A stretch of DNA of 34,869 bases from Clostridiales bacterium (GTDB taxonomy: Bacteria; Bacillota; Clostridia; Oscillospirales; Acutalibacteraceae), in assembly GCA_019415945.1 (NCBI GenBank), contig DXYF01000025.1, forward strand, positions 1 to 34,869. Reading direction: 5' to 3'. This document shows positions 25,246 to 32,471 of the stretch, one piece after another (the stretch's first letter is position 1; each line of letters starts with the position of its first letter). The notes below the pieces were generated by a model that ran no database searches, was not told where the DNA came from, and saw only the letters and a program-made list of their open reading frames with translations. A program made the position numbers and the translations under genes.

Positions 25246-25274
25246 TTGAAAAAGGAAATGAATAATGCTATAAT
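25246..25274 (+). promoter_or_regulatory. Promoter of the Cys4 small-protein gene
   Basis: TTGAAA (25246-25251), a 17-nt spacer and a perfect TATAAT (25269-25274). The predicted start near 25281 leaves a leader of only about 17 nt, just enough for the GGGGGTG ribosome site. Confidence 0.7.
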
Positions 25275-25297
25275 TAGCCTATGCGGGGGTGAATACA

Positions 25298-25504
25298 ATG
25301 AAAAAGAAACTTTTTGGTGAAAACATCATACCCAACTGTGCATACTGTGAAAATTCCACTGCAGAAAATGAAATAGTTTACTGCAAAAAAGGAAAGCGTA
25401 TTCAGAACAATAAATGCAGAGCTTTTCGTTATGACCCTCTTTTGAGGTCACCTAAATCCTCGGCGTTTAAGAACCAATATACTGCCGATGATTTTAAAAT
25501 ATAA
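25298..25504 (+). CDS. Small four-cysteine protein, function unknown
   Basis: A 68-residue protein with four cysteines spaced C-X2-C-X11-C-X10-C (NCAYCEN ... VYCKKGK ... NNKCRAF), which suggests a small zinc-binding knuckle or an iron-sulfur site. The second half is basic, with a YDPLLRSPK segment, and could touch nucleic acid. I have the impression that similar short proteins recur in Ruminococcaceae, but no function is known to me. It has its own promoter, a GGGGGTG ribosome site and its own terminator, so it is a stand-alone gene divergent from pgeF. The zinc-site idea is inference. Confidence 0.75.
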   Translation: MKKKLFGENIIPNCAYCENSTAENEIVYCKKGKRIQNNKCRAFRYDPLLRSPKSSAFKNQYTADDFKI

Positions 25505-25523
25505 GCTAATACTACATATATTA

Positions 25524-25555
25524 AAAGCTTTATCTCAACCGATAAAGCTTTTTTT
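25524..25555 (+). terminator. Terminator of the Cys4 small-protein gene
   Basis: AAAGCTTTATC and GATAAAGCTTT form an 11-bp stem around TCAACC, followed by a T run (TTTTTTT overlapping the stem end). On the minus strand it may also serve the convergent pyrophosphatase gene, although the A/T tracts favour plus. Confidence 0.88.
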
Positions 25556-25576
25556 ATGTGACGGTTTGCAATATTA

Positions 25577-26113
25577 CTATGCAAGCTGAAAGTCCTTTAT
25601 GTAGCTGTCTATGGATTTTTTTATAATATCATTAGCTTTTTTTGCACCGTTAATTTCCGTAACCGATGTAGTCTTATCCGCCTCAAGTGTTTTATATACC
25701 TGGAAAAAGTGCTGTATTTCCTCAAAATAATGTCTGGGAAGTTCCTTAATATCATTATAAAAATTATAGTTAGGATCATTAACGGGAACAGCAATAATCT
25801 TTTCGTCGCAGCTATTGTTATCTATCATATTTAAAACCCCGATAGGCTTGCACTCAACAAGCGTCATAGGCTGAATAGGCTCACTGCACAAAACAAGCAC
25901 ATCAAGCGGATCTCCATCGTCTGCGTATGTCCTGGGAATAAAGCCGTAATTTGCAGGGTAATGAGTTGATGTAAACAAAACTCTGTCAAGCTTTAAAAGA
26001 CCCGTTTCCTTATCAAGCTCATATTTATTTTTACCGCCCTTTGAGATTTCAATAACCGCATAAAATTTTTCGGTTGTAATTCTTTTGGGTGAAATATCGT
26101 GCCAAATATTCAT
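25577..26113 (-). CDS. ppa: Inorganic pyrophosphatase (family I)
   Basis: A 178-residue soluble family I pyrophosphatase that hydrolyses PPi to phosphate and so drives biosynthesis forward. Motifs are ISKGGKNKYELDKETG, YPANYGFIPRTYADDGDPLDVLVL (signature with metal-binding aspartates) and KPIGVLNMIDN. The length fits bacterial family I enzymes. The ATG at 26113 follows AAAGGG; an upstream in-frame ATG at 26179 would lie inside the promoter and terminator region. It is transcribed from its own consensus promoter at 26151-26179. Confidence 0.95.
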   Translation of the reverse strand: MNIWHDISPKRITTEKFYAVIEISKGGKNKYELDKETGLLKLDRVLFTSTHYPANYGFIPRTYADDGDPLDVLVLCSEPIQPMTLVECKPIGVLNMIDNNSCDEKIIAVPVNDPNYNFYNDIKELPRHYFEEIQHFFQVYKTLEADKTTSVTEINGAKKANDIIKKSIDSYIKDFQLA

Positions 26114-26150
26114 ATAAATTACCCTTTCAAAATCAATATCTCTGTATTTA

Positions 26151-26179
26151 ATTATAAATAAAGCTGCGATTGTTGTCAA
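26151..26179 (-). promoter_or_regulatory. Perfect-consensus promoter of ppa, embedded in a terminator
   Basis: On the minus strand: TTGACA (26174-26179), a 17-nt spacer and TATAAT (26151-26156), all at consensus. The -35 box lies in the loop of the terminator hairpin of the upstream P-type ATPase gene, and the spacer covers its second arm. Confidence 0.85.
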
Positions 26180-26190
26180 CCGCAGCTTTT
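26155..26190 (-). terminator. Terminator of the P-type ATPase gene
   Basis: AAAGCTGCG and CGCAGCTTT form a 9-bp stem; on the minus strand it is followed by ATTTATAATTAAA. It lies 13 nt past the ATPase stop codon. The T tract is imperfect, so termination may be partial. Confidence 0.7.
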
Positions 26191-26203
26191 AGATTGAAAG
26201 GAT

Positions 26204-28831
26204 TTATTTCTTAATTTTCTCAAATACAACTTTAATAATCTGAATAATAACCGTAGGCATTACGGCAAGAAGTCCGATAAAGCCGATTTGAACAGCATTG
26301 AGTGTTTCTACGCTGAAAAGCGGGTGCATAAACGGAACGAAGAGCACAAAAGCAAGCAAAAATACACCGAGGAAGAATGCACCCACACTGTAGATATTTG
26401 AGGTAAAACCAACCTTAAATATTGAGTGACTGCTGCGGCAGTTAAAACCGTGGAACAGTCTTGCAAGCGTAAGCGTCGCAAATGCCATTGTGCTTGCTGT
26501 TGCGGCATTAATCTGTAAGCCGATATAAAATGCAATGAGAGTTACAACGGCTATAAGTCCGCCCTGACCGAACATACGGGCAATAAAATCCTTCGTCATA
26601 ATTCCTGTTTTGGGGTCACGGGGCTTTTGCGAAAGTAAATCTTTTTCGGGCTTTTCCATACCTATTGCTATTGCCGGCAAGGAGTCGGTAAGAAGGTTGA
26701 TAAACAAGAGATGAACAGGCTCAAACGGTACGGGAAGTGCCAAAAGCGAAGTGTAAAGCACAGCCAAAATACCTGCCATATTGCCCGAGAGAAGAAATTG
26801 AATAGCGTTTTTAATATTTCTGAATACATTTCTTCCGTTTGCAACCGCTTTAATAATCGTTGCAAAGTTATCGTCCTGAAGTATCATCGAAGCGGCATCT
26901 TTTGAAACTTCGGTGCCTGTTATTCCCATTGCAACGCCTATATCAGCCTTTTTAAGTGCGGGGGCGTCGTTTACGCCGTCGCCTGTCATCGACACGATAT
27001 TGCCTTTTCTCTGCCATGCTTCTACTATTCTGATTTTGTTTTCGGGAGAAACACGGGCATAAACAGAGATTTTCTCAATCTTTTGATCGAGCTCTTCATC
27101 GCTCATAGCGTCAAGCTCAAGACCTGTAACTGAAATATCACCGTCACGGAAAATTCCGATTTGTTTTGCAATAGCCGTTGCCGTGATTTTGTGGTCACCC
27201 GTAATCATTACCGGCCTTATACCTGCACGGATTGCATCGGCTACAGCCTGCTTTGATTCCTCTCTGGGAGGGTCAATCATAGCGACAAGACCTATGAAAA
27301 TATAGTCGTATTCAGTATCAATGCTGAGCTTTTCGTCCGACTCTTTATATGCAAATGTAAGAACACGCAAGCCGTCCTCTGAATACTTTTCATTCTGTTC
27401 AAGAATTAATTTTTTGTCCTCTTCGGTTATCGGACGAACCCCGTCCTTTGTTGCAATGCTAATGCAGCGGTCGAGTATAACATCAAGTGCACCCTTTGTA
27501 AGGATATGATTTTGACCGTGCATTTTATATTTGGTACTCATCATCTTTCTGTCAGAGTCAAACGGTACTTCTTCCACTCGTGAAATTCCGCTTCTCATAA
27601 CATTTTCATCAAGTCCCATATTCCTGAAAGTTTCAAGCAAAGCATATTCCGTCGGGTCGCCTATTCCCTTCCCGTCAACGATACTTGAATCATTATTAAG
27701 TACCATATCATAAAGCAAATGTCTGTGACTTTCGTACTGTAAATCGAGCTGGTCCTCACGGATACTCTCGCCGTTTACATAGATTTTTTGAACAGTCATT
27801 TTGTTCTGCGTCAGCGTTCCTGTTTTATCGGAACAGATTACAGACACACATCCAAGGCTCTCTACAGCTTTTAAATCTTTTATTACAGCATTTTCTCTCG
27901 CCATTTTTTGCGTACCCATAGCCTGCACAATGGTTACAATCGAGCTTAGTGCTTCGGGGATAGCGGCAACTGCAAGTGCTACTGCAAACATCAGTGCATT
28001 CAAGATTTTTTGCTGGCTGAGACCAATCGGCTCAACCGAATAGTTTTGCCAAATATTAAGGGCAAATACAACGGCACAAATTATAAGAATAACGGTTGCA
28101 AGCACTTTTGAGAACTTGTCGAGACTTTGCTGAAGCGGCGTTTTCTTCTCCTTTGCGGCATTCATAAGAGAGGCAATTTTGCCGATTTCCGTATTCATTC
28201 CGGTAGAAGTAACCGCAACGACAGCTCTGCCGTAGGTAACAAGGCTTCCTGAAAAAACCATATTTGTTCTGTCGGCAAGCGGAACCTCGGTGCTTATTAT
28301 ATCATCGCTCTTATCAACATTTGTTGATTCTCCCGTAAGTGAGCTTTCATTTACCTGTAGTGAATAATTGTTGATTATTCTGCCGTCGGCAACAATCAAG
28401 TCGCCTGCCTCAAGAACGATTATATCGCCCTCTACAACATCTTTTGAGTCAATTTCAATCTTTTGCCCGTCACGAATTACCTTTGCACTGGGGGAAGAAA
28501 GAGATTTTAAGCTTTCGAGAGATTTTTCAGCCTTGATATGCTGAACTGTTCCGAGAATTGCATTGAGTATAATAACTGCAAAAATAACAATAGTGCTTTC
28601 GATATTGCCCGAAAACATTGAAATTATTGCGGCTATTATCAAAATGATTACAAGAAAATCAACAAATTGACTTAAAAACACCTGCAAAACGGATTTTTTC
28701 TTGCCCTCGTCCAAGACATTTTTACCGTTCTTTTCTAAAAGCTCCCGAGCTTTGTCGGATGGAAGTCCGTCACTTGTTACGCCGAGGGTGTCTAAGACCT
28801 CTTGCTTTGACATCTGATACCAATTCTTCAT
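26204..28831 (-). CDS. P-type cation-transporting ATPase, probably a Mn2+ (or Ca2+) exporter
   Basis: An 875-residue P2-type ATPase in the Ca2+-ATPase-like group. Visible parts are an N-terminal cation-ATPase domain, the actuator motif TGES (~165), the phosphorylation site DKTGTLT (~334), the ATP-hinge GDGVNDAPALKKADIG (~610) and about ten membrane segments. The fourth segment reads AVAAIPEALSSI, not the IPEGLP typical of SERCA pumps. The leader carries a yybP-ykoY Mn2+ riboswitch, and P-type exporters under that element (such as YoaB of Lactococcus) expel manganese. Mn2+ export is therefore the best inference; Ca2+ is the alternative. GGAGG lies before the ATG. Confidence 0.93.
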   Translation of the reverse strand: MKNWYQMSKQEVLDTLGVTSDGLPSDKARELLEKNGKNVLDEGKKKSVLQVFLSQFVDFLVIILIIAAIISMFSGNIESTIVIFAVIILNAILGTVQHIKAEKSLESLKSLSSPSAKVIRDGQKIEIDSKDVVEGDIIVLEAGDLIVADGRIINNYSLQVNESSLTGESTNVDKSDDIISTEVPLADRTNMVFSGSLVTYGRAVVAVTSTGMNTEIGKIASLMNAAKEKKTPLQQSLDKFSKVLATVILIICAVVFALNIWQNYSVEPIGLSQQKILNALMFAVALAVAAIPEALSSIVTIVQAMGTQKMARENAVIKDLKAVESLGCVSVICSDKTGTLTQNKMTVQKIYVNGESIREDQLDLQYESHRHLLYDMVLNNDSSIVDGKGIGDPTEYALLETFRNMGLDENVMRSGISRVEEVPFDSDRKMMSTKYKMHGQNHILTKGALDVILDRCISIATKDGVRPITEEDKKLILEQNEKYSEDGLRVLTFAYKESDEKLSIDTEYDYIFIGLVAMIDPPREESKQAVADAIRAGIRPVMITGDHKITATAIAKQIGIFRDGDISVTGLELDAMSDEELDQKIEKISVYARVSPENKIRIVEAWQRKGNIVSMTGDGVNDAPALKKADIGVAMGITGTEVSKDAASMILQDDNFATIIKAVANGRNVFRNIKNAIQFLLSGNMAGILAVLYTSLLALPVPFEPVHLLFINLLTDSLPAIAIGMEKPEKDLLSQKPRDPKTGIMTKDFIARMFGQGGLIAVVTLIAFYIGLQINAATASTMAFATLTLARLFHGFNCRSSHSIFKVGFTSNIYSVGAFFLGVFLLAFVLFVPFMHPLFSVETLNAVQIGFIGLLAVMPTVIIQIIKVVFEKIKK

Positions 28832-28860
28832 AATATTCCTCCGTTGATTTTAGGGGAAAT

Positions 28861-28908
28861 AAAAAAGACTTTTATTGCGAAAGACACCAAGTCCATGCAA
28901 TAAAAGTC
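28861..28908 (-). terminator. Expression-platform terminator of the yybP-ykoY riboswitch
   Basis: On the minus strand GACTTTTATTGC and GCAATAAAAGTC form a perfect 12-bp stem followed by TTTTTT. The upstream arm overlaps the 3' end of the aptamer (CGAGACTTT). Forming the aptamer should therefore prevent termination, giving metal-induced expression. Confidence 0.88.
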
Positions 28909-28992
28909 TCGTTCTTTAAGATATAACCGATACCCGAGCGGGTATGTACTGACGATTAATATCACAGATTATCTGCGAACTACTCCCCTTTA
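28905..28992 (-). ncRNA. yybP-ykoY (manganese) riboswitch aptamer
   Basis: Read on the minus strand, family landmarks appear in order: AAAGGGGAGTAG at the 5' end (28992-28981), TCGTCAGTACA (complement of about 28945-28955), the hairpin TACCCG/CGGGTA at 28931-28944 leading into TATCGGTT, and AACGAGACTTT at the 3' end. It lies between a consensus promoter and a terminator hairpin ahead of a P-type cation ATPase, the classical setting. Known members bind Mn2+ and turn genes on. Identified by eye from conserved blocks. Confidence 0.88.
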
Positions 28993-29002
28993 GAATGATA
29001 GT

Positions 29003-29031
29003 ATTATATCATATCGACTTAAAGCTGTCAA
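29003..29031 (-). promoter_or_regulatory. Perfect-consensus promoter of the P-type ATPase riboswitch leader
   Basis: On the minus strand TTGACA (29026-29031), a 17-nt spacer and TATAAT (29003-29008). Transcription should begin near 28996, four bases before the AAAGGGGAGTAG block. It lies directly after the stop codon of the small membrane-protein gene. Confidence 0.9.
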
Positions 29032-29035
29032 CCTA

Positions 29036-29266
29036 TTACACGCTGTCCGAATTATTTTTTTCTTTACTATTTTTAGGCTGGCTCTTCATAACAAGAATTA
29101 TACCTATGAGTGCCAAAAAACATCCTCCAGCCGAAAAAACAGCAGAAAAATATATTTGCTCAAACAAATATGCGGTAATTATCGCCGCGATAAGTAATAC
29201 GACACATACCATAAGCAAAATAAATCCCGTTTTATAAAGTCCGTTCATTTTTGTACTGCTTCGCAT
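29036..29266 (-). CDS. Small two-helix membrane protein, unknown function
   Basis: A 76-residue protein with two hydrophobic segments (about residues 13-34 and 41-61: GFILLMVCVVLLIAAIITAY and FSAGGCFLALIGIILVM) and a polar Lys/Asn/Ser-rich tail (SQPKNSKEKNNSDSV). I do not recognise a family. It starts 17 nt after the rsmA stop behind AAAGGG and is probably the last gene of an rsmF-rsmA operon. Its stop nearly touches the -35 box of the next gene's promoter. An alternative start six codons later lacks a ribosome site. Confidence 0.7.
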   Translation of the reverse strand: MRSSTKMNGLYKTGFILLMVCVVLLIAAIITAYLFEQIYFSAVFSAGGCFLALIGIILVMKSQPKNSKEKNNSDSV

Positions 29267-29283
29267 AATTTAACGCCCTTTTA

Positions 29284-30132
29284 TTAAAGATTGTTTGCAA
29301 TATCTGCAAAATTTTGCAGGGTAAGCTGTTCGGCTCTTGCGGTAGGTAAAACGCCCGACTTTTCAAGAATTTCCGAAGCCTTTGCCTTATTAACAGACAA
29401 ACCTGAGCTTATAGAATTTGAAATAACCTTCCGTCTTTGAGAAAATGCCGCCTTAACAACAGAAAAGAACTTCTTTTCATCACAAACCTTAACAGGCGGC
29501 TCGGTTAAGATATTTAATCTTATAACAGCGGAGTCAACCTTTGGTGCAGGCATAAATGATCCTGAGCTGACAGTAAAAAGCATTTCAGGCTTTGCGTAAT
29601 AATTAACCGATACGGTAACCGCTCCGCTCTGACGGGAACCCACCTCGGCACATATTCTTTGAGCCGCTTCTTTCTGCACCATAACGGTAATTGCCGAAAC
29701 AGGGAGTTTATCCTCCAACAGCTTCATAATAACGGGAGAAGTGATATAGTAAGGCAAATTGGCACAAACTACGACATTCATTCCCGAAAATTCATCCTCA
29801 ATCAGCTTATTAAGGTCAATTTTGAGAACATCTGCATTAATTACCTTTAAATTGTCATACTCTGACAAGGTTTCGTCAAGCACAGGCAAAAGTCTTTTGT
29901 CAAGCTCTATTGCAACGACCTTATCCGCAAGCTTGCAAAGCTCATTGGTAAGCACGCCTATTCCGGGACCTACCTCAATTACTCCTACGCCCTTTTTTGC
30001 TCCCGAAAGCTCTGCCATTCTCGGACAGACAGACGGATTAATCAAAAAGTTCTGCCCCAGTGATTTTGAAAAAGTAAAGCCGTGTCGGCTTAATATGCTT
30101 TTAATTGTGCCTATATCGGATAATCTGTTCAT
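29284..30132 (-). CDS. rsmA: 16S rRNA (A1518/A1519) dimethyltransferase RsmA/KsgA
   Basis: A 282-residue SAM-dependent enzyme that dimethylates two adjacent adenines near the 3' end of 16S rRNA, a late check in small-subunit assembly. Motifs are FSKSLGQNFL at the N-terminus, the SAM-binding loop VIEVGPGIGVLT (~52-63), catalytic NLPYYITSP (~125) and FSQRRKVISN toward the C-terminus. The length is normal. Its ATG overlaps the stop of the upstream RsmF-like methyltransferase by 4 nt (ATGA), so the two rRNA methylases are translationally coupled. Loss of RsmA function gives kasugamycin resistance in other bacteria. Confidence 0.96.
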   Translation of the reverse strand: MNRLSDIGTIKSILSRHGFTFSKSLGQNFLINPSVCPRMAELSGAKKGVGVIEVGPGIGVLTNELCKLADKVVAIELDKRLLPVLDETLSEYDNLKVINADVLKIDLNKLIEDEFSGMNVVVCANLPYYITSPVIMKLLEDKLPVSAITVMVQKEAAQRICAEVGSRQSGAVTVSVNYYAKPEMLFTVSSGSFMPAPKVDSAVIRLNILTEPPVKVCDEKKFFSVVKAAFSQRRKVISNSISSGLSVNKAKASEILEKSGVLPTARAEQLTLQNFADIANNL

Positions 30133-31451
30133 TTTAAAATTCTTAAACCTTTCGGATATTTGTTTTTAAGCCTTGCGTTTGACGCTTTTCCAAACCCCAG
30201 CGTCATAGAATTTACACAAACTGCCGTAAATCCCTTTAGCTCATTTGGCACCGCAATTTCTTCGCCGTGCATAAACGCCTTTATTTCATCGCTGTCTGCT
30301 TTGAAATTTACACAGCTCTTGCAGTTTTCAAGCTTTGCGGCGGCAAAAACACTGTGGTGCGGCTCGATTCTGTTTTTTAGAATTTCTCCGAGAATAACTC
30401 CGCAGCGTAAAACAGACAAGCCTTTTACATCAAAATTAAATTTCCTTGGAAATATTATTATTTTGTTATTTATAACACTTATATTTTCTCCGAACGGACG
30501 GTCATAAAACAAGCTGTCATAAAAATCCAGTGTCTCTTTGCTGACCTTTGCAGGCAATACATCGGGGTTTTGCGATTTTACATTATCGCCTTTTTTTCGA
30601 AGTCTTGCGGCAAAATGCCCCTCTCCTCCGTCCATGGGAAATATTCGTCTTGCATATTTAAGCGTTGGGCGGCCGAAATTTACACCTGCGTCCTCAAGCT
30701 CAAAATCGGGATTTTGCTCGAGAAAACGAGTGATGACGCCCTCGTTTTCTTCAACAGAAAATGTGCAGGTCGAATACACAAGCACGCCCGATGGCTTGAG
30801 TGCCCGCTTTGCACTCTCAAGAATATTGAGCTGACGCTGAGCACAGCTTTTTACATGCTCTTCGCTCCACTCATTTTGTGCCTCCTGATTTTTGCGAAAC
30901 ATTCCCTCGCCGCTGCACGGAGCGTCAACCAGCACTTTGTCAAATCGGTTTTCAAGCCTTTGACAAAGAACATCGGGATGGCAATTTGATACTACGGCGT
31001 TTGAAACGCCCATACGCTCAATATTCGATAAAAGAATATTTGCACGGCTTTTTACAATCTCATTGCTCCACAAAAGTCCGCTTCTGCCGAGCTTTGCGGC
31101 AATCTGAGTGCTCTTGCCTCCCGGAGCCGCACATAAATCAAGTACAAAATCGTCTTTTTCTACCCCCAGCATTTCAACAACAGAAGTAGCAGACGGTTCC
31201 TGAATATAAAACGCACCGCAATGATGAAGGGGGCTGTTGCCGAGCGATGTAACATTTTGCGGAATATAGTATCCCTCATTGCAAAAAGGCGTTTTTTCAG
31301 CCTCAAAATTAAGCAACGGCAAAAGCTTTTCGGGCGTAGTTTTTAATGTGTTTACACGAAGTCCTCTGAAATTGTCGGACTCGTAAAATTTTAAAAAATC
31401 GTTGTATTCATCACCGAGAAGTGATTTCATTTTTAATAAAAATTTATTCAT
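30129..31451 (-). CDS. RsmF-like rRNA m5C methyltransferase (NOL1/NOP2/Sun family)
   Basis: A 440-residue SAM-dependent RNA cytosine-C5 methyltransferase. The SAM site is LDLCAAPGGKSTQIA (~105-120), motif IV is VDAPCSGEGMFRK (~175) and motif VI with the catalytic cysteine is YSTCTFSVEENEGV (~225). The N-terminal FRGLRVNTLKT segment and the C-terminal extra domain (~290-440, PUA-like region with LRCGVILGEI) match the RsmF/YebU subgroup, which modifies 16S rRNA (23S rRNA is possible in some members). It is first in the operon with rsmA. The start lies 9 nt after AGGA. The exact target base is not deducible. Confidence 0.9.
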   Translation of the reverse strand: MNKFLLKMKSLLGDEYNDFLKFYESDNFRGLRVNTLKTTPEKLLPLLNFEAEKTPFCNEGYYIPQNVTSLGNSPLHHCGAFYIQEPSATSVVEMLGVEKDDFVLDLCAAPGGKSTQIAAKLGRSGLLWSNEIVKSRANILLSNIERMGVSNAVVSNCHPDVLCQRLENRFDKVLVDAPCSGEGMFRKNQEAQNEWSEEHVKSCAQRQLNILESAKRALKPSGVLVYSTCTFSVEENEGVITRFLEQNPDFELEDAGVNFGRPTLKYARRIFPMDGGEGHFAARLRKKGDNVKSQNPDVLPAKVSKETLDFYDSLFYDRPFGENISVINNKIIIFPRKFNFDVKGLSVLRCGVILGEILKNRIEPHHSVFAAAKLENCKSCVNFKADSDEIKAFMHGEEIAVPNELKGFTAVCVNSMTLGFGKASNARLKNKYPKGLRILK

Positions 31452-31452
31452 T

Positions 31453-31482
31453 TGAATAATTCCTGATTTTAGGTTAATAATA
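31453..31482 (+). promoter_or_regulatory. Candidate sporulation (sigma-G-like) promoter for the 43-aa gene
   Basis: TGAATA (31453-31458), a 17-nt spacer and AATAATA (31476-31482) resemble the forespore sigma-G pattern TGNATA / CATNNTA with one -10 mismatch. The predicted start would fall almost on the ribosome site, and the DNA is AT-rich, so this is tentative. Confidence 0.25.
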
Positions 31483-31504
31483 AGGTCAAAGGGAGGTGCT
31501 AAAA

Positions 31505-31636
31505 ATGGATTTTAAGCAGAATCAAGAAATGAAGCACAACAACAACCAGAACAAAACTCAGCAGAACAATCAGAACAAAGAACAGAAGAACTGCCAGAAT
31601 AAAACTCAGCAGAACAGCGGTCAGAACAAGAAATAA
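31505..31636 (+). CDS. Asn/Gln/Lys-rich 43-residue protein, possibly a spore storage-type protein
   Basis: ATG to TAA encodes 43 residues, of which 12 are Asn, 11 Gln and 8 Lys (about 72% together). QNKTQQN occurs twice and variants such as QNKEQKN lie between. There are no hydrophobic segments and one cysteine. A strong GGGAGG site lies 8 nt upstream and a terminator follows 16 nt after the stop, so it has the layout of a real gene. The composition recalls gamma-type small acid-soluble spore proteins of bacilli, which are repeat-built and rich in Gln/Asn, and the organism sporulates; this link is inference. It diverges from the rsmF-rsmA operon. Confidence 0.7.
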   Translation: MDFKQNQEMKHNNNQNKTQQNNQNKEQKNCQNKTQQNSGQNKK

Positions 31637-31652
31637 TTTTTATGCCGCTGTT

Positions 31653-31697
31653 ACAAGCCGTGGATGCCGAAACATTCACGGCTTGTAGTTTTTTATT
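31653..31697 (+). terminator. Terminator of the 43-aa gene
   Basis: ACAAGCCGTG and CACGGCTTGT form a perfect 10-bp stem around a 14-nt loop, then AGTTTTTTATTTC. The reverse strand has no T run after the stem, so it serves the plus-strand gene. Confidence 0.9.
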
Positions 31698-31700
31698 TCG

Positions 31701-32363
31701 TTAATATCCGTATTCTTCTCCGATTATAATCACCTTAATTCGGTTAAGGTGACGCTGCTGAGCACAAACAACATAATTACAACAAATTCTGCCGTCGCTG
31801 TGACAGCCCTCGCACAGCTCTGCACCGTCGTGGCTGAGCGATACACAGCTGCCCTCTTTTGCACAGTATGTATCACAGCTAAGTCTTATTGTATTTTTCG
31901 GTGCTGCAACCGTTTTAACACGATTTATAGCTTCGTCAATGTTTTTTACCAGCTTATTTATTCCGCAGACAACAACCACGCTCTTCGGACCGTAAAGAAT
32001 TGCCGCAACTCGGTTGGAGTTGCCGTCAACATTATAAAGTTCGCCGTTTTCGGTCACTGCATTTGTACTTGTAAAAAATGCGTCGGCAGAAAAAGTCTTG
32101 CGGTAAACCTCTTCTACCTCTTCACGGGTTATACCGGGTGCAGTTCTGTCAAGATAGTTATAATCAGCGGAAGTGATTATATCATAAATTCCTGTTTCCT
32201 TTAATGTTACCGAACCGCCGCTTGAGATAACATCATTCTTTTTTATCAGCTTTTTGACAAGCTCGCAAGCCTCTTCCTTTGTATTGCAAAAATACGGCTC
32301 CATCTTGTTACGCTTCAGATTAAGCATTGTTTTATCTATTCTTGATTTAAGTTCTTCAGTCAC
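31701..32363 (-). CDS. LUD-domain protein (LutC/YkgG, DUF162 type)
   Basis: A 220-residue stand-alone LUD-domain protein. The family includes LutC of the lactate-oxidation complex and many uncharacterised members. Typical segments are ELVKKLIKKNDVISSGGSVTLKETG, GELYNVDGNSNRVAAILYGPKSVVVVCG and NKLVKNIDEAINRVK. The C-terminus is cysteine-rich (SCDTYCAKEGSC ... LCEGCHSDGRICCN) and could hold a metal or iron-sulfur group. No LutA or LutB gene is nearby, so lactate use cannot be assumed. It starts with GTG at 32363 behind AAAGGGGAG and has its own promoter. Confidence 0.88.
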   Translation of the reverse strand: MTEELKSRIDKTMLNLKRNKMEPYFCNTKEEACELVKKLIKKNDVISSGGSVTLKETGIYDIITSADYNYLDRTAPGITREEVEEVYRKTFSADAFFTSTNAVTENGELYNVDGNSNRVAAILYGPKSVVVVCGINKLVKNIDEAINRVKTVAAPKNTIRLSCDTYCAKEGSCVSLSHDGAELCEGCHSDGRICCNYVVCAQQRHLNRIKVIIIGEEYGY

Positions 32364-32396
32364 TGTAATCTCCCCTTTAGATAAATTTCCTTATAC

Positions 32397-32425
32397 ATTA
32401 TACAATACATTTTATAATTTGGCAA
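32397..32425 (-). promoter_or_regulatory. Promoter of the LUD-domain gene
   Basis: On the minus strand TTGCCA (32420-32425), a 17-nt spacer and a perfect TATAAT (32397-32402). It lies immediately after the terminator of the upstream amidase gene. Confidence 0.75.
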
Positions 32426-32428
32426 CGC

Positions 32429-32468
32429 AAAAAAGGGTGCAAAGCGATAATAAGCGCTTTACACCCTT
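32429..32468 (-). terminator. Terminator of the amidase-3 gene
   Basis: On the minus strand AAGGGTG-TAAAGCGC pairs with GCTTTGCACCCTT around ATTATC, followed by TTTTGCG. It starts 4 nt past the amidase stop codon. Confidence 0.85.
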
Positions 32469-32471
32469 ATG

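Noticed and set aside
30570..30989. 139-codon open frame opposite the RsmF-like gene
   Set aside because: Lies fully within the catalytic domain of the real gene, and the sequence is not protein-like.
31701..32363. Lactate utilisation operon
   Set aside because: Only a single LUD-domain gene is present; LutA- and LutB-like genes are absent from the window.
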